Source: Chloroflexota bacterium (lineage in GTDB: Bacteria; Chloroflexota; Dormibacteria; Dormibacterales; Dormibacteraceae). Taken from it: DNA of 64,000 nt. Positions within the stretch are counted from its first letter, which is position 1. The number at the start of each line of letters is the position of its first letter. The notes beneath the pieces were generated by a model. The model was not told where the DNA came from. It saw only the letters and a program-made list of their open reading frames with translations, and did not search any database. The stretch spans positions 1 through 64,000 of the forward strand of contig VBGP01000021.1 of assembly GCA_005880795.1 (NCBI GenBank), read 5' to 3'. A program made the position numbers and the translations under genes. Positions 17,441 through 26,095 of the stretch are shown here, piece by piece.

Positions 17441-18646
17441 CTACCGGCGCCGACGCTGCCGTGATGGATTCGGCCTGCGCGAGACCACCCCGCGCTGATC
17501 CGGCCTGTTCTGGTGCGGCGGCTCTTCCACGTATGACCATCCGCCATCGCGCGTGAGGCCCGAGGTGTCCACGGTCCTGAGGAGCGGGGCGCCCTGGCGG
17601 CGCAGCTTGGCCCAGTTGTCGTGATCCTCGTCTGTGATGAAGGTGAGCGCGCGGCCGGAGTTTCCGTTGCGGGCGGTCCGTCCGATGCGATGGGTCATCG
17701 CGTCGGCGCTGTCAGGAAGGTCGTAGTTGATGACCAGGTCGACGTGGCTCACGTCAAGGCCGCGGGCCGCGACGTTGGTCGCCACGAGCACGTCGGCTCG
17801 TTCGTTCCTGAACGACTGCATCACATGGTCCCGAGCGCTCTGGGCCATGTTGCCCTGGAGCTCGACCGAGCGATGGCCGAGCTTCTGCAGGTCGCGGTTC
17901 AGCTTTCGCACCCCGTGCTTGGTTCGGCCGAAAACGATCGTGGCTCCCTGCTTGCGCAGGATGTCGCTCAGCACGCGCAGCTTGGCACCGCGCTGGGTAC
18001 GCACGAATCCGTGCTCCAGCAGCGATGGTCCTTCAGCCACGACCTTCACGAAGACCGGGTCCTGAAGGTGCTTGGCGATCATTCTCGACACCCACTCGGG
18101 CATCGTCGCGGACGCCAGGACGGTCTGCGGCGAGTAGGTGAGGCCGATGATTTTTTCGACGTCTCTTGCGAAGCCGGCGTCAAACATCTGGTCCGCCTCA
18201 TCGAGCACCATGTATTCGAGGCGGCTGAGCGAGACCAGTCTCTTGCTGATCATGTCCAGGATGCGGCCCGGCGTTCCGATGACCACGTCGACGCCTCGCC
18301 TCAATGCGGCCGTCTGGGTGTGATAGCCCACGCCGCCATACAGCAGCGCGGTGCGCCAGCCCGAATCGAGCGACTGGAAGACGGCCTGGACCTGGATCGC
18401 CAGCTCGCGTGTGGGCGCGACGATCAAGGCTTGGGGGCCGGGCTTGCCCCGCTCGAGTCTGTCCAGGAGAGGAACGAGAAAGGCCAGCGTCTTGCCGCTG
18501 CCTGTCGGCGATTGAATGACGACGTCGCGGCCGTCGAGGAGGGCGGGGATCGACTCGGATTGAACGCGGTTGAGGGTATTGATTTGCTGCCGGGTCAGCG
18601 CGGCTCCGACAGGCGCGCTTACGCCGGCTTCGGCGAATGTTTGCAA
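17441..18646 (-). CDS. DEAD-box ATP-dependent RNA helicase
   Basis: The 401-residue helicase has all motifs in order: SPTGSGKT (I), PTRELAIQ (Ia), TPGRI (Ib), VLDEADQM (II), SATMP (III), then VLVATNVAARGLDVSHVDLV (V) and HRIGRTARNG (VI). It unwinds RNA in ribosome assembly or mRNA decay. The C-terminal tail is short and Arg-rich (SRRPNPSRQRRRR), likely for RNA binding. The start is TTG at 18644-18646, supported by TGGAG about 6 bases upstream; no ATG or GTG fits. An untranslated leader of about 150 bases lies upstream. Confidence 0.92.
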   Translation of the reverse strand: MQTFAEAGVSAPVGAALTRQQINTLNRVQSESIPALLDGRDVVIQSPTGSGKTLAFLVPLLDRLERGKPGPQALIVAPTRELAIQVQAVFQSLDSGWRTALLYGGVGYHTQTAALRRGVDVVIGTPGRILDMISKRLVSLSRLEYMVLDEADQMFDAGFARDVEKIIGLTYSPQTVLASATMPEWVSRMIAKHLQDPVFVKVVAEGPSLLEHGFVRTQRGAKLRVLSDILRKQGATIVFGRTKHGVRKLNRDLQKLGHRSVELQGNMAQSARDHVMQSFRNERADVLVATNVAARGLDVSHVDLVINYDLPDSADAMTHRIGRTARNGNSGRALTFITDEDHDNWAKLRRQGAPLLRTVDTSGLTRDGGWSYVEEPPHQNRPDQRGVVSRRPNPSRQRRRR

Positions 18647-18796
18647 CGAAGCTCCAGGGTGCCTCTCTTTTTCTTCTTATTTGCCGCGATCTACAGGACT
18701 CTGTGCTGAGACAGGAAGAGAGGACCCGAGCGGGCGACGCACCCGTGCGTCTCGGTCAGTCTACCGGATCGCGACCTCGACCAAACATCCCGTAGG

Positions 18797-19237
18797 TCAG
18801 GAAACCGTTTCGACTGTTGCGGTGCACCACGCATACAGAGCGTCATAAACCGGCATCTCAGCCTCGAGCTTCTCGAGGTCACGATCGCCATAGAGGCGTC
18901 GAAATCCCATCGCGACTGCCTTGAGTCCCGCCGCCTCGCGCGTCTGGCCGAGGTCGGCCTGGATATCGGCCCCGTGGACGATCTCAGCCAGACGGCCCAA
19001 GGCAGGATCCCTCAGTCCATAGCGCACCAGGATCGATTCGAACGAGCAGCGCCCATCGACGTGGCCGAGCTCGGCACCTTCGACGTCGAAGGGTTCTGCT
19101 CCTTCTTCTCGCGCGACCCTTGAAACGTCGTCTTCGTCTACATAGAGAAATTCCGCGCCTGGATCTATGAACCGCCGGATCAGCCACGGGCACGCGATCC
19201 GATCAACAGCGGCGTTCTTTCGGGTCACCCACTTCAT
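18797..19237 (-). CDS. ChrB-domain (chromate resistance) protein
   Basis: The 146-residue protein matches the C-terminal domain of ChrB: MKWVTRKNAAVDRIACPWLI, then IDPGAEFLYVDEDDV, with LGHVDGRCSFESI and VHGADI. ChrB regulates or supports the ChrA chromate exporter in proteobacteria. Here no chrA and no N-terminal ChrB domain are present, so a role in chromate response is only inferred from the family. The ATG at 19235-19237 is the natural start. Confidence 0.8.
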   Translation of the reverse strand: MKWVTRKNAAVDRIACPWLIRRFIDPGAEFLYVDEDDVSRVAREEGAEPFDVEGAELGHVDGRCSFESILVRYGLRDPALGRLAEIVHGADIQADLGQTREAAGLKAVAMGFRRLYGDRDLEKLEAEMPVYDALYAWCTATVETVS

Positions 19238-19362
19238 GGCTCAGGGCTCCTTGCGCTTGGCGCCAAAACTAGCTGGATAGGCAATCCGCCAAATGCGGAG
19301 CATACGTCGCATTATCTGACCCCTTGCGCAGAGTTGAAGTGCGTGGACAATGATCTCGGTCG

Positions 19363-19797
19363 ATGAACCCAGCCGAGCAGGCGATGAGAAAGGGAGCCGT
19401 CTCCCGTCCGCGAGAAATCGCGCGCCAGGCTTACGTTTACGGACTCTGGCTGCTCTTCGCATCGATCATCGTTCAGTTCTTTCTTGCCGGCCTGGGGGTG
19501 CTGGATAACTCGTCCTTTTTCTACTGGCACGTGAACGTAAACGGAGCCGTGGTCGGTTTGCTGCCTCTGTTACTCGTTGCGGTCGGCTGGTTCGGACGAG
19601 TGCCCGGGCGAACTCTATGGCTTACCGCGGCGGTCTTCGGACTTGTGGTGCTTCAATCACTTCTCATCGCTCCGTACCGCAACGCCGCTACAGGATGGGT
19701 CCGCGCTATCGCGAGCCTCCATGTCGTCAACGCATTGTTCATTTTCTGGGTCGGCTTGAGATTGCTGGAGAAGGCCGGCAGGCTCACGAGTCGATAA
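19363..19797 (+). CDS. Four-helix membrane protein (DUF6220-like)
   Basis: The 144 residues form four membrane helices with the pattern HVNVNGAVVGLLPLLL, RVPGRTLWL and a final SLHVVNALFIFWVG. The same H-x-x-N-G, R-x-P-x-R-T and L-H-x-x-N-A-L landmarks occur in the protein at 34771-35235, so the two are paralogues. The function is unknown. No ribosome-binding site is visible. It converges with the methyltransferase gene at 19801 with only 3 bases between stops. Confidence 0.7.
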   Translation: MNPAEQAMRKGAVSRPREIARQAYVYGLWLLFASIIVQFFLAGLGVLDNSSFFYWHVNVNGAVVGLLPLLLVAVGWFGRVPGRTLWLTAAVFGLVVLQSLLIAPYRNAATGWVRAIASLHVVNALFIFWVGLRLLEKAGRLTSR

Positions 19798-19800
19798 CCT

Positions 19801-20385
19801 TCAGCGGCGTCGCAAGCGATACCAGGCGGTGTCGTTTCCGAACATCGGTCGGCCCGCTTCTTCCGAGACGATCTCCCAGCCGGAGGCAAACCGCTGCGCC
19901 ACCTCCCCACGGGCCATCCCCCGCGGGCCGACGCGACCGGGGTCGCCCCGCCTCACCATGCCGAACAGCAGCATCGTCGCATCCTGCCTGGCAACTTCAG
20001 TGGCACCCTCGACGTAGGCATCTCGGCGAGCGTCCGCGATGCTGTGAAAGCATCCGAGATCAAGCAACAGCGCGTAACCCTCACCAACGCCAACCTCGGC
20101 GAGACGCGTGACATCCCCAACAACGAATCGAGGTGACACGCCGGCGGCGGCGGCCTTTCGCCGCGCTTGCTCGATGGCTCGCGGCACGAAGTCGACGCCG
20201 GTCGCGTCCCAACCGTGTTGCGCCATGTAGATGCAGTTGGTCCCAGTGCCGCAGCCGAGGTCTAGCGCCTTGCTGGGCTCCAGCCGCCCAGGGCCCTCGA
20301 CCACCGAGACGAGCTCGGGGGGCGGGACGCCAGAATCCCATGGCTTGAACCCGAACAGGTAAGCGGCCCGAAAGAAAAAGCTCAC
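19801..20385 (-). CDS. Class I SAM-dependent methyltransferase
   Basis: The 194-residue protein carries the SAM-binding motif ALDLGCGTGTNCIYMAQHG, then ATGVDFVPRAIEQAR (acidic ribose contact) and LLLDLGCFHSI. It belongs to the large small-molecule methyltransferase group related to thiopurine or tellurite methyltransferases; the substrate cannot be read from the sequence. The start is GTG at 20383-20385. Confidence 0.85.
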   Translation of the reverse strand: MSFFFRAAYLFGFKPWDSGVPPPELVSVVEGPGRLEPSKALDLGCGTGTNCIYMAQHGWDATGVDFVPRAIEQARRKAAAAGVSPRFVVGDVTRLAEVGVGEGYALLLDLGCFHSIADARRDAYVEGATEVARQDATMLLFGMVRRGDPGRVGPRGMARGEVAQRFASGWEIVSEEAGRPMFGNDTAWYRLRRR

Positions 20386-20415
20386 CCTCGAAGGTAGGTC
20401 AGGGACCGAGGAGGG

Positions 20416-20748
20416 TCAGGGCCGGCAGATTTTCGGCGAGCAGACTCCGCCCCCAGATCCCTGCTTGACGACGTCAGGGCCGGCGTCCTCTGGCCCACCA
20501 GACGTGACCGTTCCGGACGAGTGACCCGCGCCGGTCGATGGCACCTCTGTTCCGGAGCCGGATGACGCCTGATTCGCGTTCGTGGCGCCGCCTTGGGTCG
20601 ACGCGGGCGCGGCGACCGGCGCTGCGTCCCGGCCATGATTGCCGGAAATCGAAACGACCCCAGCGTGGAGCGCCAGATAAACCACCACCAGGGCCATCAC
20701 GAGCACCAGTGGGATGAGGGCGATCTTGCCCGGTGCGCGGGCAGTCAT
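20416..20748 (-). CDS. Small membrane-anchored Ser/Gly/Thr-rich protein
   Basis: The 110 residues comprise a short basic start, one hydrophobic anchor (IALIPLVLVMALVVVYLAL) and a long low-complexity extracellular tail rich in Ala, Ser, Gly, Thr and Pro ending KQGSGGGVCSPKICRP, with two cysteines. I recognise no domain. The ATG at 20746-20748 has TGGAG upstream; an earlier ATG lacks one. It is separated from the upstream secreted-protein gene by a strong terminator. Confidence 0.55.
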   Translation of the reverse strand: MTARAPGKIALIPLVLVMALVVVYLALHAGVVSISGNHGRDAAPVAAPASTQGGATNANQASSGSGTEVPSTGAGHSSGTVTSGGPEDAGPDVVKQGSGGGVCSPKICRP

Positions 20749-20781
20749 GACCACTCCAGAGTACCTCGGTTGCAACCAACG

Positions 20782-20812
20782 ATGGAGGGGCCGCGCGCCG
20801 TGGCCCCTCCAT
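20782..20812 (-). terminator. Terminator hairpin of the 20836-22683 gene
   Basis: Perfect 11-base arms ATGGAGGGGCC and GGCCCCTCCAT around a 9-base loop lie just after the stop of the large secreted-protein gene; only a weak T content follows. Confidence 0.6.
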
Positions 20813-20835
20813 TCTCCGAACTGCGTGTGGATCGC

Positions 20836-22683
20836 CTAGCCGCTGTTGCTGTCGTCTCCGCCGCCGGCGGCACTTACACCGCAGCCGGACGGCCCGAAGT
20901 GGCGGACGTCATTGAATCGATATGTCAGAGCTCCACCTCCGCCGAAGACGAGGTACGCCAGCTTGAACAAGTCGTGCCCGAACTGGACCCCGGCACCGCC
21001 GGTTGAAGCCGAGTAGTTGCCGAACTGCCACGCACACTTGCCACTGGACACGCTCTGGCCAAACGTCGGATAGAACGCCGTGGTACCTGTGTCATTCTTG
21101 GGCGGCACCGCGCAAGGCTCTCCGGTGTTCGTCCAGGTACCGGTCACGGAATCCTTCGTCCAGCGTGTTCCGGTGTTGCGGCTGCAGTCGTAGTCCGTGA
21201 CGTTCACGGCGGTGATGCGCGGCAGGTCGGCTTCGAAGGCCACCTGCTGGTAGGGATGACCGTCCTCTCCCTGCCCCGTCACGGGGCTGGAGAAGGTGAT
21301 CGGCGTCGGTGCTGTAGGAGCCGGAGCCCAGCGACCCGCGATGTATGGAGCTCCGTCAAAGCCATCGTTTTGCGTCAAACAGCCGGGGATGGCCACCCCA
21401 CTTCCGTCGGAGCCGGCGACTCCGCCGCCGTATTTGGCGAACGCCGAGCCCTCTTCACCTGTGAAGCAGCCGTAGGTGCTGTCCGCGTCGTTGTGCACCG
21501 TCAGACCGGGACCCTCGCGGCCCGCCACGTTGCAGTGCCCGGAGCCAATTCCGGTTCCAGGCGCCAACGAGCTGCCGGCGTTGGGCTCTGTGACGTTGTT
21601 GCACCAGTCCCAGTGGCCGATCTCGTCGGAAAAGGAGATGTTGTAGGAGTGGGCCGCCCACTGCACGCGGGTCCCGCCCTGGTCGGTGCAGACCTTCGCC
21701 TGAGAGAAACCGCCCGCTGAATTGTTCGGATACACGCCGGTCGGGCAGGTGACATCGGCCGGCGGCCGTGAGGTCGAATACTCTGGGTGGAAGTTGAATG
21801 GGACGTTGTTGCAGGCAGTCCCGTTCGGCTGGTAATCCGGATAACCAAAGCTGTTGGCCGCGCTGGCGGTCATCGATCCGGTGGTTTGCGTCGTCAGGTC
21901 CTTGACCACGGTCTGCAACCCGTCTTTGGTGTCGTGAATGGACACCGTGAGGCGGTCACCCTGGTTCATGAGCAGCCAGTCGTTGGTGACTGTGAACGAG
22001 CTGCCGTTGAGGTCGATCGGGTTCGCCGGACCCGTGGGCTTGCCGCTCTTGGTCAGGTAGGCGAGGTTCGGATACTCGAGCCCGCCGATCTGCGAAGTGC
22101 ACGTGAGGTTCAGCGTTGTCCCGTTGATGGGGTCCTCCGCAAGGCTCCAGAGCACCATTGCAACGCACCATCTCTTGGCGGTGCAGCTGGTCGGAAAGTA
22201 GCCCGGTGGATAGAACTGGAGTTCCAGGAAAGCCTGGCCCGGAGCCTGCGCGAGGGGTTTGATGTTGCTGTCGCTGTCCGGGGTGCAGGTCTTCGTCTGC
22301 TCCGGATACGAGCCAGGATTGCAGATGATCATCCCGAACCAGAAAGCTGGGTGAAGCTGGAAGTCCCAGGTTGCCGGTGTGCTGCCTGCCGCGTCGGGCA
22401 TCGCCGCCGGCTCCGTCGGCAACGTCAGCTGATACGTCGAGTTGTTGCCAGCGCCCGGACGGTTCGAGTAGAAAAGCATGCTCGGCTCATCGTGGCCGAC
22501 GTAGTACTCGAATCCGGCGTCCTTCCAGTCCTGTACCTCGAGACAACGGGCATCGTTCTGGCAATTGATGACCCGATGTGGAACGCTCGCGGTGACCTGA
22601 CTGAAGGTCACGCCAACGAAAAGGGTGCCGGTGATGAGAGGCACCATGGCCGCCAAAAAGAGACGAGGTCGCCACCTGTGCAT
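20836..22683 (-). CDS. Large secreted Cys-containing protein of unknown function
   Basis: The 615-residue protein has a signal peptide (MHRWRPRLFLAAMVPL then a hydrophobic core) and a mature part rich in Gly, Thr, Asn, aromatic residues and many cysteines. It looks beta-rich: stretches such as HPAFWFGMIICNPGSYPEQT, WAAHSYNISFSDEIGHWDWC and GCLTQNDGFDGAPYIAGRW. There is no recognised catalytic motif. I chose the ATG at 22681-22683 because GGGAGGG lies 6 bases upstream; the longer frame starts in the promoter region. It is extracellular or cell-surface by inference and monocistronic, with its own promoter and terminator. Confidence 0.65.
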   Translation of the reverse strand: MHRWRPRLFLAAMVPLITGTLFVGVTFSQVTASVPHRVINCQNDARCLEVQDWKDAGFEYYVGHDEPSMLFYSNRPGAGNNSTYQLTLPTEPAAMPDAAGSTPATWDFQLHPAFWFGMIICNPGSYPEQTKTCTPDSDSNIKPLAQAPGQAFLELQFYPPGYFPTSCTAKRWCVAMVLWSLAEDPINGTTLNLTCTSQIGGLEYPNLAYLTKSGKPTGPANPIDLNGSSFTVTNDWLLMNQGDRLTVSIHDTKDGLQTVVKDLTTQTTGSMTASAANSFGYPDYQPNGTACNNVPFNFHPEYSTSRPPADVTCPTGVYPNNSAGGFSQAKVCTDQGGTRVQWAAHSYNISFSDEIGHWDWCNNVTEPNAGSSLAPGTGIGSGHCNVAGREGPGLTVHNDADSTYGCFTGEEGSAFAKYGGGVAGSDGSGVAIPGCLTQNDGFDGAPYIAGRWAPAPTAPTPITFSSPVTGQGEDGHPYQQVAFEADLPRITAVNVTDYDCSRNTGTRWTKDSVTGTWTNTGEPCAVPPKNDTGTTAFYPTFGQSVSSGKCAWQFGNYSASTGGAGVQFGHDLFKLAYLVFGGGGALTYRFNDVRHFGPSGCGVSAAGGGDDSNSG

Positions 22684-22726
22684 GTAAACCCTCCCAGACT
22701 TACACGTTCCCCCGACGCCACCCGAA

Positions 22727-22755
22727 AACGTAACACCGGCAGGCCGGACGCACAA
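22727..22755 (-). promoter_or_regulatory. Promoter of the secreted-protein gene
   Basis: On the minus strand, TTGTGC (22755-22750) and TACGTT (22732-22727) are spaced by 17 bases, and the ATG lies 43 bases further on behind GGGAGGG. Confidence 0.5.
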
Positions 22756-22785
22756 GACACTGGTGAGAGGTCTCTGCGGTGGTGG

Positions 22786-24198
22786 CTACTGTTGACTGCG
22801 CGAATCCGTGGTCAGTTGGAACGGGAGCCGGGGCGGTATGCCATCGATTTCCGGGTCCGCCGACATCGCAAGGGCGATCGCCACTAGATCTGCTGTCCTT
22901 TGCAGTCGCTTCTTCTCGCGAGGGCTGAAAGGTGCGCCGCCCAACCGCGGTCCCAGCGCCAGCGTGCCCAGTTCGCGAGCTCCCGCGTGCAGCGGGATGG
23001 AAAGGACGGCAGACCCCTCCCACTTCCCGTGTGTCATAGCGGGTTCCTCCGAACCGTTTCTGTCCAGGAACAGGGCGGCCGTCGAGCGCGCCCCCTCAGC
23101 CGCATCGTCGAGCAGCCTGCTTGCAAGGCGCGGCGGGCTCAAGACGCCAACGACGGTCTGCACTTCGTCTTCCAGAGCCTTCATGAGGCGCTCGAGATCG
23201 CGCGAATCCTTGAATCGCTTGTCGACGAATGACTGCACCGAGTTGCGGGCGGGGGTGAATATCGTGGCCAGCAAAAACACCGTGACCACGATGGCGGCAT
23301 CCGAGCGCTGTCCCGTAATGGCCAGAAACACCTTCTGGAGGAGCGTCACCAAAGCTGCGTAGATGCCCGCGAGGAGGGCGCTGAGTGAGACGTAGACGAT
23401 CGCTCGATTGATGAGCAGATCGATGTCGTACAGGCGGTAACGCAGGATGGCGACGCCGACCGCGATTGGTACCGCGGTGTAGGCCACGTTGAAAACGAGA
23501 AACGCATCGATGGAGAAGGCGGGCCGAATCAGAAAGACCGCGACTTCGAAGGCAAGGTCCACCGCCACGACGGCGCCGGCGACGGCCACCCATTTGACCT
23601 GTTGGTGCGTTTCATGCGATCCGCCGCGGAATCGGCCGACCAGCGAGGACACCGCCGCCGCTACCGTGCCCACGCTGCCAATGATGCCCGCGGCATTCAA
23701 CGCTTGAGCGAAGCTCCCCTGTCCAATGAGTGCTGCGATGAACTGCAGCGCCAACGAAGCCACGGCAAGGTAAACGATCGGGCGCCACCTCGCCGATGGG
23801 AGATGGCCACCAGGAAAGAGGAGCAGGCCGAGCGTCGTCGGGGCCAGGAACCCGACGATGAACGTCAGGCTGGAAACGGCATCTACGACCGCGGCGGCGT
23901 GCACCAGCCCTGGAACCGCCAGCCCGATCTGTGAGTAGGCTGCCGTAACCGCGGATATGCCGGCTGAGAGTCCCGAAACGGAGAAAATCCAGCCGACAAG
24001 ATGGTGCGGGTGGCGCGACACGACCAGGGCGCCGACGATCGAGAAAGCGAGCACCCCTACCCACGCAAATGGCGAGCTGAGCTCGTCTTCGATGCTCAGC
24101 GGCAGGCCGTGCGGCTGCGAGATGATGAGGCTCGCGAGGGGGATGCACGCAGCCGTCAGGACGACGCAGCCCCACGCGACAAAGCGCGCACTCCTCAC
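22786..24198 (-). CDS. Membrane sensor-like protein with GAF-like domain, no kinase
   Basis: The 470 residues have about eight membrane helices (about 1-300), the sequence RYRLYDIDLLINRAIVYVSL typical of a family of actinobacterial and chloroflexal sensor kinases, and a C-terminal GAF-like segment (about 345-455). No HisKA or HATPase domain follows; the gene stops right after the GAF-like part. The GTG start overlaps the stop of the response-regulator gene (GTGA), so it is the third gene of the 25939-22786 operon. It may be an accessory input module for the two-component pair, or a truncated kinase. Confidence 0.7.
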   Translation of the reverse strand: MRSARFVAWGCVVLTAACIPLASLIISQPHGLPLSIEDELSSPFAWVGVLAFSIVGALVVSRHPHHLVGWIFSVSGLSAGISAVTAAYSQIGLAVPGLVHAAAVVDAVSSLTFIVGFLAPTTLGLLLFPGGHLPSARWRPIVYLAVASLALQFIAALIGQGSFAQALNAAGIIGSVGTVAAAVSSLVGRFRGGSHETHQQVKWVAVAGAVVAVDLAFEVAVFLIRPAFSIDAFLVFNVAYTAVPIAVGVAILRYRLYDIDLLINRAIVYVSLSALLAGIYAALVTLLQKVFLAITGQRSDAAIVVTVFLLATIFTPARNSVQSFVDKRFKDSRDLERLMKALEDEVQTVVGVLSPPRLASRLLDDAAEGARSTAALFLDRNGSEEPAMTHGKWEGSAVLSIPLHAGARELGTLALGPRLGGAPFSPREKKRLQRTADLVAIALAMSADPEIDGIPPRLPFQLTTDSRSQQ

Positions 24199-24800
24199 AA
24201 CCACCCCTTCGCCTCGGCCATCCTTGCCGCCTCCGAACGGTTGCGCGCACCCAGCTTCTGAATCGCGTTCGAGAGGTGGTTGCGCACGGTGCCGTGGGAA
24301 AGAAAGAGCGTTCGGGCAATCTCCTCCAGGTCGGCGCCTCGGTCGGTAGCTGCGAGGACCTGCCGTTCTCTTTCGGTCAATGGGCTGATACCTTCGCTCA
24401 GAGCCAGCGCCGCCAGGCCAGGGTCGACCACGCGCTCGCCTCGCGCTGTCCGACGGATCGCGAGGGCAAGCTGCTCTGGCGGTGCGTCCTTGAGCAAGAA
24501 CCCATAGGTACCCGTGGTCATCGCGCGACGCAAGAATCCCGGCTTGCCGAATGTCGTGAGGATGAGGCTGCGACACTGGGGCAGCGCCTCGTGCAGTGCG
24601 GCCGCTGCTGAGATTCCATCGCCGCCAGGCATCTCAATGTCCATCAAGGCCACGTCAGGACGGTGGGCCATCGCCGCAGCTACTACCTCGTCGGCTCTGG
24701 CCACCTCCCCTACAACCTGGATATCCTCTTCCATGGCGAGAAGCGCACGCAACGCCCCGCGCACCATGGCCTGATCCTCCGCGAGGAGGACGCGAATCAT
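24195..24800 (-). CDS. NarL/LuxR-type response regulator
   Basis: The 201-residue protein has a receiver domain (MIRVLLAEDQAMVRGALRAL, phosphoacceptor Asp in VALMDIEMPGGDG, Lys in GFLLKDAP) and a LuxR-type helix-turn-helix (LTERERQVLAATDRG, then EIARTLFLSHGTVRNHLSNA). It is the partner of the histidine kinase encoded immediately upstream with an ATGA overlap, like DesK/DesR. Targets are unknown; the divergent CPBP genes at 26096-28751 are obvious candidates. Confidence 0.92.
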   Translation of the reverse strand: MIRVLLAEDQAMVRGALRALLAMEEDIQVVGEVARADEVVAAAMAHRPDVALMDIEMPGGDGISAAAALHEALPQCRSLILTTFGKPGFLRRAMTTGTYGFLLKDAPPEQLALAIRRTARGERVVDPGLAALALSEGISPLTERERQVLAATDRGADLEEIARTLFLSHGTVRNHLSNAIQKLGARNRSEAARMAEAKGWL

Positions 24801-25939
24801 CTAGACGCCTCGGCATCGATGGCATTCGGCTGTGGGTGGGCCGTACCTAAAATCGTCGCTCGCAACCGGAATCCCGCTTCAGGCAGCGCCGCAGCTTCCA
24901 GCGTTCCGCCCAGGAGGGCAAGGCGCTCGTCGAGCCCACGCAGGCCGTTGCCGGCCGGCGCCTGAGGCACGCGCCAGCCGTCGTTCAGGACTTCGACCTG
25001 CAGCCGGCCGTCAATTCGATTCAGGGTGATCCCGCAATGCTTGGCTCCGGAATGCCGGATGACGTTGGTCGTCGCCTCGCGCACCACCCACCCCAGCACC
25101 GCCTCCGTTTCGCGGTCGAGGGCTCCCAGGCTCTGCTTGACGTCGACTTCAATTCCCGCAGCCTGGAGCGCGACTCGAGCCGCCGTGAGTTCGGTGGCGA
25201 GAGTCGGCTGCCGATAACCTGACACCGCCTCTCGCACCTGCTGAAGCGCGTCCCGGCTGAGAACAACGATGTCGCGGACCTCGTCGGCTCCGTGCACTCC
25301 CTCGGGAAGCAGTCGTGTCGCCAACTCTCCTTTCAGGGTGATCAGCGAGAGGCTGTGACCTAGCAGATCATGGAGGTCGCGGGCGATCCGATACCGCTCT
25401 TGGCCGGCCGCATGCTGGGCGATTTCGGCCCGCGCTGCGCGCAGCTGAGACAGAGTGTCGAGAAGGTAGCGAAGCACCATTGCGCTGCCCCCGAAAAGCA
25501 CCACACCCGGCAGGACCAGAACAGCCTGAAGCACGAGCTCGGCGATCGGCAGCCGGGCCAGCAAGATCACCTCCATCAGCGTCGTGGCTCCCACCAGGCC
25601 AAGCCCAATCAGCGCGCGCCGCGGCGGGAAGCTGAAGCCCGCGACCAGGAGGGGAATCAGGAAGTAGTTCGCTGACATCTGGCCTGAGAGGTGATCGAGA
25701 GCCACAGCGAGCAGCGTTAGTGCTCCCACGGTGGCGGATGGAACCGCCAGGCCGTGCGATCTGAAGCCTGAGAAGCAGTACCAGACGTAAACCACGGAGT
25801 AGACCACCGCCGCGACACCGAAGATCGGGACAGCTGCGCCACGCACGATTCCCTGCAGGTAGGCCTCGACTGCCGGCCACATCAGCGCGAGCGCGGTCAG
25901 CGCGACGTACCTTCCCCATCTCTCGCCCAGGCTCATCAC
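24797..25939 (-). CDS. Sensor histidine kinase, DesK-like (HisKA_3)
   Basis: The 380-residue kinase has five to six membrane helices (about 1-150), a coiled linker, the phosphoacceptor His in RIARDLHDLLGHSLSLIT and a C-terminal ATPase with VVREATTNVIRHSGAKHC (N box) and NGLRGLDERLALLGG (G box). It would autophosphorylate and pass phosphate to the regulator at 24195-24800. A TACTCT box 8 bases before the GTG suggests a leaderless start there; the next codon is ATG. The upstream open frame to 26050 is non-coding in character. Confidence 0.88.
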   Translation of the reverse strand: MMSLGERWGRYVALTALALMWPAVEAYLQGIVRGAAVPIFGVAAVVYSVVYVWYCFSGFRSHGLAVPSATVGALTLLAVALDHLSGQMSANYFLIPLLVAGFSFPPRRALIGLGLVGATTLMEVILLARLPIAELVLQAVLVLPGVVLFGGSAMVLRYLLDTLSQLRAARAEIAQHAAGQERYRIARDLHDLLGHSLSLITLKGELATRLLPEGVHGADEVRDIVVLSRDALQQVREAVSGYRQPTLATELTAARVALQAAGIEVDVKQSLGALDRETEAVLGWVVREATTNVIRHSGAKHCGITLNRIDGRLQVEVLNDGWRVPQAPAGNGLRGLDERLALLGGTLEAAALPEAGFRLRATILGTAHPQPNAIDAEASR

Positions 25940-25947
25940 TAGGGCCG

Positions 25948-25953
25948 AGAGTA
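25948..25953 (-). promoter_or_regulatory. -10 box of two-component operon (leaderless)
   Basis: TACTCT on the minus strand ends 8 bases before the GTG at 25939; no Shine-Dalgarno sequence is present. Confidence 0.45.
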
Positions 25954-26095
25954 CAGCCGGCGAGTTCGCATTCCAAGTGATCGCGGGTAGATAGCAACCG
26001 TGATCGCAGTCATGGCCAAGACCTGATCTCGGGCACTTTCGCCGTCGCACGAAACTGCGGATGCTCGCTGCATCAACTTCGTGGAGGTGGCCGCC

